From assembly GCA_036939975.1 (NCBI GenBank), contig JALLPB010001055.1, forward strand, positions 1-11,490: 11,490 nucleotides of DNA, written 5' to 3'. The notes beneath the pieces are model-generated. The model worked only from the letters and a program-made list of their open reading frames with translations. It was not told the origin of the DNA and searched no databases. The stretch is from Cyclostephanos tholiformis. Lineage: Eukaryota > Bacillariophyta > Thalassiosirophyceae > Thalassiosirales > Thalassiosiraceae. A program made the translations under genes and the position numbers. Below, piece after piece: positions 1-7,700 of this stretch (position 1 is the first letter of the stretch; each line of letters starts with the position of its first letter).

Positions 1-372
1 GCCTGAGGACGGGGATTTTTAGTGGGTAAGTGAGTAGGACTATGTCTTGGGGTTCTAAACCCCGTTTTTCAGCCTCCGAGAGGTCAGATAAGGCCTCGTA
101 ATCATTTGGTAACTTGCATTACCATTTGGTAATTATTTTGCCCTGCAGAATATCCATTCTGCTTCTCTTGGCCAGAAAGGTTGACCTATTTTTTGAGGTT
201 TCTATTTTTTTTCGAACAGTCTCCTTTCATTTAGTGGCAAAAAAAATCTCTCTCCCCTACCTCACCTGCCCAGTACACACAGCCATGTTGTGCCTCTGAC
301 AAGTGCCATGTTGTGCCTCTGACGACAAATCCAGACCCCACCCCACTTTTTCCAAGATCAAAATTGTTTATT
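1..372. other. Upstream non-coding region of the sulfotransferase gene
   Basis: I see no convincing gene here. The stretch is AT-rich with T-runs (about 190-250), as expected of a promoter or 5' leader. The decamer catttggtaa occurs twice near 104 and 123, with an inverted ttacca between, so a small hairpin is possible. No clear TATA box can be assigned. The only noteworthy coding-scale structure is the duplicated uORF element at 282-323, listed separately. Confidence 0.5.
282..323 (+). promoter_or_regulatory. Duplicated 19-nt element carrying two identical five-codon uORFs
   Basis: The sequence gccatgttgtgcctctgac occurs at 282-300 and again at 305-323, a 23-nt period. Each copy contains ATG followed by Leu-Cys-Leu and a TGA stop (285-299 and 308-322). 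No other ATG lies between the second copy and the main start at 373. If the mRNA begins upstream of 285, both would be translated as minimal uORFs and would lower initiation at 373. The repeat and the ORFs are seen directly; the regulatory role is inference, and the transcript start is unknown. Confidence 0.4.
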
Positions 373-1458
373 ATGAGGCGAGAAGTGCTATTGACAATGG
401 GCGCGGTTACTATCATCTACCAAATCTTTATGGTAGGCAGGACAATAGGTTCTTCCTTGTTTCTGTTCAAACAATGGAGCAATGATTTGGGTGCGGTAGA
501 AAAGGCTTTGTTGCTGTTCAAACAAGGGGGCGATGATTTCTTTGTGGCGAAAAAGAGGAGCAAGCAGTCTTTGAAGCGAACGAAGTCCATTCCAGAAACA
601 TCGAAGCACATCAAGGAGCTGATAACGTCCAACAACGCCACGTATGTCAGGTTCTTGTTGGATCGGATTAAAAACCGGTCATATGACGGGGGAACCATCG
701 TCGTGGAGAGGTACAGGTTGGTACTTTTCACTCAGGGAAAGGTTGCCAGTACTGTATTTAAGCAGCTGGCACGACGTATGATGGAGTTGGAAGATTGGAT
801 GGTCGACAATAGACAAGTGCCCCACAATCCCGCCACGAACGGATTATCATACCTGAAATACTACAAGACCGCAGACGCCCTAACCATCCTTACTTCATCC
901 CGTTGGACTAGGGCGATATTTGTCCGTGATCCAAAGGAACGGATCCTGTCAGCCTTTCTGGACAAGGCAGCTCGCAATGGAGGAGAGTATATCACAAATA
1001 ACTGTTGCCAAACGTTCTCGCTGCCATCCAACAGCAACCGTTCATACATGTGTGGAGACCACGCTCATGGGTCTTTCTTGGGTTTCTTGGAGGTCGTTCA
1101 GTCAGAATGCTGCTGTGATGGGCATTGGATGCCCCAGTCGAGTCGGATCGATTGGCCATTTCGTCCATACATTACATTTGTGGGACATTTCGATCGTATT
1201 CAAGAGGATACAAAACAACTCCTGCACCTATTGAGCATAAGAAGTGGTGAGGCGGATCTGTGGGCAAGATTTGGAGCTTCAGGGTGGGGATCCAACTCCT
1301 CGGCCATATTCTCCGAGTCAACCAAGGCCAATCATAAGACATCTGCCCGTGCCAACCTTTCAAAGTACTACAATTCCACAGTTGACGCTTTGGTTGAAGA
1401 ATTGTACTATGAAGACTACACAGATCGTTTGTTAAATTTTACTTCCTTGACATCTTAA
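373..1458 (+). CDS. Golgi-type carbohydrate sulfotransferase (sulfotransferase family 2-like), type II membrane protein
   Basis: A single-exon gene of 361 aa. It probably transfers sulfate from PAPS to a glycan or glycoprotein in the Golgi lumen. A short basic N-terminus (MRRE) is followed by a hydrophobic anchor at about residues 5-22, giving type II topology. The 5'-phosphosulfate loop is QGKVASTVFK (121-130), and the 3'-phosphate motif is VRDPKERILSAFLDK (184-198). HWMPQ (251-255) and the C-terminal YYEDYTDRLL (about 344-353) are also typical of the family. Several NxS/T sites are present in the luminal part. I start at the ATG at 373: the frame extends upstream to a GTG at 313, but no ATG lies there and the anchor would then be internal. 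Residues 28-61 are a 17-residue tandem duplication in the stem. The acceptor substrate cannot be read from sequence. Family call strong, exact substrate unknown. Confidence 0.85.
   Translation: MRREVLLTMGAVTIIYQIFMVGRTIGSSLFLFKQWSNDLGAVEKALLLFKQGGDDFFVAKKRSKQSLKRTKSIPETSKHIKELITSNNATYVRFLLDRIKNRSYDGGTIVVERYRLVLFTQGKVASTVFKQLARRMMELEDWMVDNRQVPHNPATNGLSYLKYYKTADALTILTSSRWTRAIFVRDPKERILSAFLDKAARNGGEYITNNCCQTFSLPSNSNRSYMCGDHAHGSFLGFLEVVQSECCCDGHWMPQSSRIDWPFRPYITFVGHFDRIQEDTKQLLHLLSIRSGEADLWARFGASGWGSNSSAIFSESTKANHKTSARANLSKYYNSTVDALVEELYYEDYTDRLLNFTSLTS
454..555 (+). repeat. 51-bp in-frame tandem duplication in the sulfotransferase stem
   Basis: Two adjacent 51-nt units (454-504 and 505-555) share the core ctgttcaaacaa and the pattern of gatgattt and gaaaaag. 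They encode SLFLFKQWSNDLGAVEK and ALLLFKQGGDDFFVAKK. The copies have diverged but keep frame and length. This lengthens the stem between membrane anchor and catalytic domain. Confidence 0.75.
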
Positions 1459-2223
1459 GCAGTAGCAATGGGGCTGGGCGGGGTTAAAACGTGATGATTG
1501 TTCTTACCTCACATCATTGGTTCACGGCAGACTCGCTAACCCTAACCATGTAACTATTAACCCTCTCCCACTATTGAGTATCGAATGGACAATCAAATAT
1601 ATCCACATGCACCGTTTCTTTTGGCATCATGTGTGCAAAGATAAAATGAATACACACAGGTACCACATTGCTATCAACTTTGTGTGGCAAAATTTCTCTC
1701 ACTAGTGTACAGCTTTGACCGTACTCGTGCAATCAAGGGGTCAGCAATGACAAAAACAGGTTTTATCCATCCAACACCTGACAAAGTGCACAGCGACTCA
1801 AGTGTCTCTTATGAAGTGCATCAGATTGAGCGATTACATGAAAATAAAGGACATCGACAGCGGCTAGAGACAAGATGCATGGGTTACGTGGAAGCTCCAC
1901 AAACATAGTACCAACAGCTAACCATTGCATGCAGGTATTGAATTCACAGTACAGTGTGTAGACCACCAAGAATATTTGAGGGACCATGGTTCTCAGCTTC
2001 ACCGTCCACACTTAGAGGACCCGGCACAGTCAAGTCGTTCGTTGCGACATATATTCAATGTCCAATCACTATCGCAGGACGTGCAGTTGCGACGAGAGTG
2101 TATGACAGACCTTGGTCAAGGGGATTGCATGGCCCACTAGCGTCTGACGACAAGCGTTTACTGACCAAAACAAATCACTGATTTTGTGCTCAAAACAAGC
2201 GTTTCAAATTTCGTCTACATCGT
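1459..2223. other. Convergent intergenic spacer (3' flanks)
   Basis: This 765-bp stretch lies between the ends of two convergent genes, so it should hold both 3' UTRs. Short open frames exist on both strands (longest about 80 codons) but none shows a recognisable domain, splice signals or consistent codon use. A doubled CCCTAA-like motif (ctaaccctaacc, about 1536-1547) and small direct repeats (acaagcgttt near 2150 and 2195; gttgcgac near 2041 and 2086) are present and look incidental. I see no RNA gene. Confidence 0.5.
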
Positions 2224-4521
2224 CTACGTAATCTTGTCTATTTCTCTCCCCCCAGTTAAACCCAACGAATATCGGATGACTAAGTCGAACACTTTCATCT
2301 TCACAGCCTCCGGACACAACTTGATAACAGGCCTTAGTATCCACGTCGACAGGATGGACCCGAATCCGCTAGGCTGGGCCATTCTCTGGACTAATTCCGT
2401 CGACCTCAGGAGTCGTAGCAGACGACGCTCACGTCGGATGCTCCTCTGGAGGAGCTCATCGCGTATGAGGTCGGGCCGGTAATTTGGAGCCGCGTTTGAG
2501 GAGGAGGCGAAGGCGACTTCGTCGTCGCAATTTACGAGGATGCGTTCGATACTGCGGACCACGCTTGCACCGCTCTCCATCGCGATGGTAAAGCCCTGCG
2601 CCAGGACCGGATCGACGGACATCATAGCATCGCCGATGAATACGAGTATGGGTCCGTCCCCGTTTATCTTGCCGTCGTTGTAGTAACTAGGACCGTCAAC
2701 GTTCGACGATCTCCCTTCTATGTCCTTATCCTTCGAACGCACCGTCCTCTCCCACCACGATTCGAACTCCATTATTCTCCCGACATCGAACACCGGGTTC
2801 GCGCAGTACTGATGCGCGATGGCCGGCTCGTACATGATCTCATCGGCGGGGGTAGTCTCGATCAGAGTCCCCACCGGATCGTGCCACGATCCGAACGCCT
2901 CCAGGAGAAGCTCCTTCCGTCTCGTAGCGTCGATGGAATCGTCATCGAAGACTGGATCGGAGATGGTGGCGAACCACACCACCTCGTCTTTCTCCTCAAG
3001 TATTCGGGGGGATCGACTTCCGCCGACGTCCAAGTCGTCGTTCGCTTCGCCTCTGTCGTCGACATTGTCTTGCGAGTTAAGGGTCCGGCGATGGAACGGC
3101 ACTGCCGCGAACCTCATGCCCCGATTCTCGCCCCAAGTTTGAAAGCTCCCGCCATCACCACCGCCACCCTCTCGATTCGATGAGGTCGCTTTCGTCGCCT
3201 CGGTCGCCGTCGTCACACTGGGACGCCCCGGGGCATTCCCCCGAAAGACGATGTATCCCCTATCCTCCACCTGCGTCGCCTCCCTCTGTCCCCTGCCGTG
3301 CTCCCACCCGTACTCGACCGCATTCGTCATAGCGGGGGACGTTGTCGTCGACGACGATCGACCGGCGTGCGTCGATGCGTGACCAGCGTATCGTGATCGA
3401 AGCGTCGAGTATAGCCCGTCCGCAGCGATGATCAGATCGTACCGTGGGGACGACTCGATGCCCCCCCCCCCCCCGTTATCGTCATCGTCGTCCTCCCCCA
3501 ATATCCCCCCCCCCCCAGTCCCCCCCATCGACGACGTGAACTTGCGCAACACCAGCGCGCCGCGATCGCCGTCCACGTCCACGATGCCCTCGACTCTCAC
3601 GCCGGCATGATACTCGACAGTGCCAAGTCGACGCTCGATCTCGATCGCGTTATGCAAGCACGAGAGAAGGTCCCGCTCGCGTACGAATAGCAATGCCGGA
3701 TCCCGCTCGTCGTAGTCGTCAATGTCGGTCGTCGACGACGAGGTTGTCATCGTCGTCTCATACCTCCCCCCCCCCATCCTCCTCCTCCCGCCCGTCGTCA
3801 TCAGGTCGTCGATTCCGTATGGATTCGCGTTCAGTACGCTCTTGACGAGCCATCCGCCGTCGGGGGTCCTATATCCCACATCCCTCACGTAGGACCCGCA
3901 TGCCTCAAGGTCCCGTAATAGGGCGCGGTAGGATGCACGGTCCTTCTCCCTCCCGACCGCATTCGACGACGTCGTGCCCTCCTCCAGACTGCGCAAAAAG
4001 GGAAACCAGGCCGTGCTCCATATTCCCACCCCCACGTCCCGGCCCGACGATCCCGATCCGGGATATCTCTGTCTGCCCCTCCCCCCTCCTCCCTCCACCC
4101 ACCCTCCCCCGCACGACGACGACGACGACGACGACTGCGACGATTCGTAAACGTCCACCGGACCCGAAACGAGTCCCGCCGATACCAGGGGGGAGAGGTG
4201 CAATGCCGCGGACATGCCCGCGGCGCCACCACCCACTATGGCTATTCGAGGACCGTCGCCACCGCGACGACGTTGACGTAATGTCGATGATCGCATTCGT
4301 TCGTTTCCACCCCCGTCGTCCTCCTCGTCGATGTCGACGCCTCCGGAGACGAACGACCCACGCGACATGCCGCGACCGCGACGGCCGGGCAAGTCGGGGA
4401 GGAGGGGGGGGGGGGCGCGTGGGAGGAGGGACAAGTATCGAACGATGATGCATCCTCCTCCGCCTCCGGCTCCTCCTAATCGACGATACCGAGGAAATGA
4501 CCCGGCGATGGCGTACATCAT
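2224..4521 (-). CDS. FAD-dependent monooxygenase (UbiH / kynurenine 3-monooxygenase-like group A flavoprotein)
   Basis: A 765-aa single-exon protein from the ATG at 4521, probably an NAD(P)H- and FAD-dependent hydroxylase. The N-terminal Rossmann motif is IAIVGGGAAGMSAALHL (about 93-109), with the ribose-binding acid in VDVYESS (E126). A DG motif, LIIAADGLYSTLR, lies at about 363-375, and the GD motif, FIGDAMMSVDPVLAQGFTIA, at about 629-648. These in order define the class A monooxygenase fold. The protein is longer than typical members (about 400-550 aa) because of Ser-, Gly-, Asp- and Thr-rich inserts: about 127-160, 245-265, 328-356 and 390-505. The Arg/Gly-rich, acid-free first 55 residues before the acidic patch resemble an organelle presequence. 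The frame also runs up to an ATG at 4665, but those 48 residues are AT-rich and promoter-like, so I prefer 4521. Four long C/G homopolymers lie in the coding sequence and could hide indels. Substrate unknown. Confidence 0.8.
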   Translation of the reverse strand: MMYAIAGSFPRYRRLGGAGGGGGCIIVRYLSLLPRAPPPLLPDLPGRRGRGMSRGSFVSGGVDIDEEDDGGGNERMRSSTLRQRRRGGDGPRIAIVGGGAAGMSAALHLSPLVSAGLVSGPVDVYESSQSSSSSSSCGGGWVEGGGGRGRQRYPGSGSSGRDVGVGIWSTAWFPFLRSLEEGTTSSNAVGREKDRASYRALLRDLEACGSYVRDVGYRTPDGGWLVKSVLNANPYGIDDLMTTGGRRRMGGGRYETTMTTSSSTTDIDDYDERDPALLFVRERDLLSCLHNAIEIERRLGTVEYHAGVRVEGIVDVDGDRGALVLRKFTSSMGGTGGGGILGEDDDDDNGGGGGIESSPRYDLIIAADGLYSTLRSRYAGHASTHAGRSSSTTTSPAMTNAVEYGWEHGRGQREATQVEDRGYIVFRGNAPGRPSVTTATEATKATSSNREGGGGDGGSFQTWGENRGMRFAAVPFHRRTLNSQDNVDDRGEANDDLDVGGSRSPRILEEKDEVVWFATISDPVFDDDSIDATRRKELLLEAFGSWHDPVGTLIETTPADEIMYEPAIAHQYCANPVFDVGRIMEFESWWERTVRSKDKDIEGRSSNVDGPSYYNDGKINGDGPILVFIGDAMMSVDPVLAQGFTIAMESGASVVRSIERILVNCDDEVAFASSSNAAPNYRPDLIRDELLQRSIRRERRLLRLLRSTELVQRMAQPSGFGSILSTWILRPVIKLCPEAVKMKVFDLVIRYSLGLTGGREIDKIT
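3461..3516. repeat. Poly-C tracts inside the monooxygenase gene (poly-Gly coding)
   Basis: A run of 14 C (3461-3474) is followed by a run of 12 C (3505-3516); read on the minus strand they are GGG codons for glycine. Further runs occur at 3766-3775 (10 C) and 4404-4415 (12 G). The frame stays open through all of them. Such tracts are replication-slippage and sequencing-error hotspots, so exact lengths are uncertain. Confidence 0.85.
4113..4135. repeat. (ACG)n trinucleotide repeat coding poly-Ser
   Basis: Seven full copies plus two bases of ACG; on the coding minus strand this is a TCG run giving a serine stretch in the low-complexity insert just after the Rossmann motif. Trinucleotide repeats can change length without breaking the frame. 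Confidence 0.85.
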
Positions 4522-4769
4522 GGACAGGTTGTAATAATACACGCGTAACGAGAGAGAGACTACCGTACCGTCTCCGTGTTGATTATACAAAACTAGGTAG
4601 TTATTCCTATGCACCTTATTAGGTAATAGTTCTACTATGTACGTAAGAAATATAGATAAGAGCATTGTAATAATATAAATGATGTGTTAGCACACAACCG
4701 AGCCGTATTTTTTATTATTCGACCCTGCCCCGATACGAGCGACCAGCGATTCGCGCGCAGTGTACGGAG
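4522..4769. promoter_or_regulatory. Short head-to-head spacer, likely bidirectional promoter
   Basis: This 248-bp spacer separates the start codons of two divergent genes (minus-strand monooxygenase, plus-strand ZRANB3). It is clearly AT-richer than the GC-rich coding sequence on both sides, which supports a regulatory rather than coding role and argues against the upstream ATG at 4665. A near-palindrome tgtgttagcaca is at 4683-4694. No named element can be assigned; the promoter call is from position and composition. Confidence 0.45.
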
Positions 4770-7700
4770 ATGCTCGCCACGAACGCCGCCGCCGTGCCAT
4801 CATCATCGCGCCTCCACCTCGATTCGATATTATCGAAGCTCCGTCCCTTTCAGCGAAAAGCTTACGAATTCGCGGTGATCGGGTCCCATCCGAAGGTCGA
4901 CGACGACCACGACTACGACGACGATGATGATTACGGTGGCGGTGGCTCCACGAAACCCCCGTACGGCGAACGAATATGCAGCGGCGGCAAGATCGCGGGT
5001 GAGGGAACCGGACGCATCCTCTTGGGCGATGAGGTGCGTGCCCGTCACGCTCTCTCTCTTGTCTCTCTCTCGTCTCTTCGTTGCTTTATTTTTGCGGTTT
5101 ATTTTTGCTCAAGGAATGCGTAATTTGGTCCTCTCCTTGTACAATCAGATGGGATTAGGGTGAGTTTTCCCCTCCTCATCGCTTCTTCGAAACGAAGGGA
5201 GCCTTTTTTATTGTTGCTTTCCTTACGCTCGCTGTCTCGTCCAACTCCACGTATATATATATATATATTTTAGGAAAACATTAACCTCCCTTGCGATTAT
5301 GCTAGCATACCGAGAAACTGAATGGCCCCTCCTGATTTTATGCCCCGCGAGTCTTCGTTACGCGTGGCCTGCCGAGATTGAGAAATTTTGCCAGTTCATT
5401 CCGAGCCAATCCATATATTGCGTAAGGGGGACCAACGATGTTCACTTCGCCACAGAAATATGCAAATGGCGTGATAAACGAAAACACGTCTCGCACGATG
5501 ATGGTGCGAAATGTTCGATGCGGTGCCCCATCCAGGTAGTCGTCTTCACCTATTCCCTGTTACAGACGAGATATCAAACAGCGAAGGCGCTGATGGACTG
5601 CAACTTCGAGTGCATCATAGCGGACGAATCGCACAACCTGAAGCAGATATCCTCGCAACGATGTCGATTGGCATTGCCCCTATTACACAGATCGAGGAGA
5701 CTTGTATTACTAAGCGGCACGCCGGCATTGAATCGACCCGTCGAACTTTGGCCGCAACTACACGCCCTGGACGCACGGGGGACGATGTTCGGCAACGGCG
5801 GCATGCGGTACGGTGAATACACGAGACGCTATTGCAACGCGCGTCGAACGCGATTCGGTTACGACGTCAGTGGTTCGTCGAATGCGGACGAGCTTCACAT
5901 GTGCTTGAGGAAGGTCATGATACGCAGGTTGAAGTCGGATGTGTTGCACGATTTGCCATCGAAGCAGCGCTCAATCGTACCGGTGAGCATTCTCGATAAG
6001 GATAAGGAAAGGGAGTCTCGTCACACCATCAACCGATTGAATATGGCTCGACAGGCTGTCTCGAAAATAACGGATTTGGACGCCGATGACGTGGCCAACT
6101 CGGCACGGTGGGAAGCACGAAAGTTGCTCATGCAAGGTATGCGATCATTCGTTGCGTAATTTCTTCCCTTTCGTATCATTCCTAATAATAGTCACATTTG
6201 GGGTGATCCCGAAGCATACCAAGCCAGCGGCATCGCCAAGGCCCCGTCGACGACGGAATATATCCTCGACTGGTTAGAGGGGACCGATTCTACGCAAAAG
6301 CTTGTCGTTTTCGCTCATCATAAGGAGGTGCTGGACTACATCGAAACTTCCATCGCCACCAAGTATAAGGGACGTCTTGGTATGATGAGAATCGATGGCT
6401 CAGTCTCCCCCGCTGAACGCGCGTTGCGAGTGAAGAAATTTCAGACCAGTGATAAGATACGCCTTTCGCTGTTGAGCATGACAGCTGCGGGGGTTGGACT
6501 GACGCTGACCGCAGCCAGCAACATTATATTTGCCGAGCTGCACTGGACTCCAGGTATCTTGGCCCAATGCGAAGACAGGTGAGAATTTCTCATAGCTTAG
6601 CGTCGAATCTACACAAAAATGGTCTGTGTCAAAACCCACAATTCCTCGTTTTGCCTACGACTTGGTTAAGGTGCCATCGGATCGGGCAAGCTTCGTCTGT
6701 CAATGTCATGTACTGCATCTGCAAAGATGAAGAGGTCTCTTGTGACATGAGTCTCTGGTCTATGTTAGCAAGGAAAGTGGGCAATCTGGGTAAAGTTGTA
6801 GATGGCGAGAGAGGCCAATTAGACGCCGTTGAAAGAGAAAACGATGCCTCGTCTGATGGCGAGAAATCGCAATCTAGAGCTAGGAATTGTAAAGGAACTT
6901 CCGTGGAGGATGAACTCATGTCTTTCTTTGCAAGCTCGACCATAGCTACATGTGGGAAGCAAACGAAAGGTCCAATCGTGAAAGGAACCATTCAATCTTT
7001 TTTCATGAAACAGACCAAGAAATGTGGATCGTCAAAAGATGCTCCTGTGGTGTATGAAGCGGGGGAAGCTTCGACGCGCAATGTAGCTGCTTGTATTTCA
7101 CTCCTTGAAGAAATTGAGGATGAACCGGAATATAACTGTACTCCTCGATCAATCGATAAGGACAATGCTCCCAGCCACTCATGCTCCCTTCAAAAGTCTA
7201 TACTCCAATCCAGTCAGACTGATTCAAGGCCACCATCATCGCGTTTAAGGCTAGCGTTGCCGTGGCCGGAGGCAACACATTCAACTGAAAAGCTTGTTCC
7301 AATATCTTCTTCGTGGTCATGCACAGTTTGCACGTACAATAATCGCGGAGATACAACATTTTGTCAGATCTGTAACACCACAAAATCGTTTGACCTTACC
7401 ACAAAAAGATGTATGATCGGAGCAGACACGAATGGAAGTGGTGCAGAGAGCTCCCTTAAAGTGAATGGTATTGAAGGTGATGAAGAATGGAGTGAAACAG
7501 ACCTTGTAGCTATCGATGTCGTGACTCAGAGCCATGGCGAAGCAATCCAATCTCGTTCTAGTGATCCTCAGCCAGACGATTCGACTTCGTCGTATTTACT
7601 AGACACGCCAGCGGATATGCTTAGTTTTGCAGTGTCGCTCAACAGTGGCAGAATCGCCCTTTATCTATCGTCGACAGGTCAACCACTCAGTGTTAATTTT

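Noticed and set aside
313..372. N-terminal extension of the sulfotransferase from a GTG at 313.
   Set aside because: There is no ATG in that part of the frame, and the ATG at 373 gives a standard short cytosolic tail plus membrane anchor.
1536..1547. Telomere-like CCCTAA repeat.
   Set aside because: Only about two units are present, which is within chance expectation.
1517..2181. Several short open frames in the spacer after the sulfotransferase.
   Set aside because: They overlap on both strands, lack recognisable domains or splice context, and have the length expected by chance.
3900..4453. Long plus-strand and alternate minus-strand frames of about 180 codons rich in Pro, Arg and Thr.
   Set aside because: They are shadows of the GC-rich, low-complexity monooxygenase coding sequence.
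4522..4665. 48-residue N-terminal extension of the monooxygenase from the ATG at 4665, with a hydrophobic start.
   Set aside because: The segment is AT-rich and unlike the GC-rich coding sequence after it, and it fills most of the divergent promoter. Kept only as an alternative start.
6189..6191. TAG acceptor for ZRANB3 intron 3.
   Set aside because: It puts the following helicase sequence out of frame with the phase-1 donor at 6137; the AG at 6213-6214 keeps the frame and the conserved IAKA segment.
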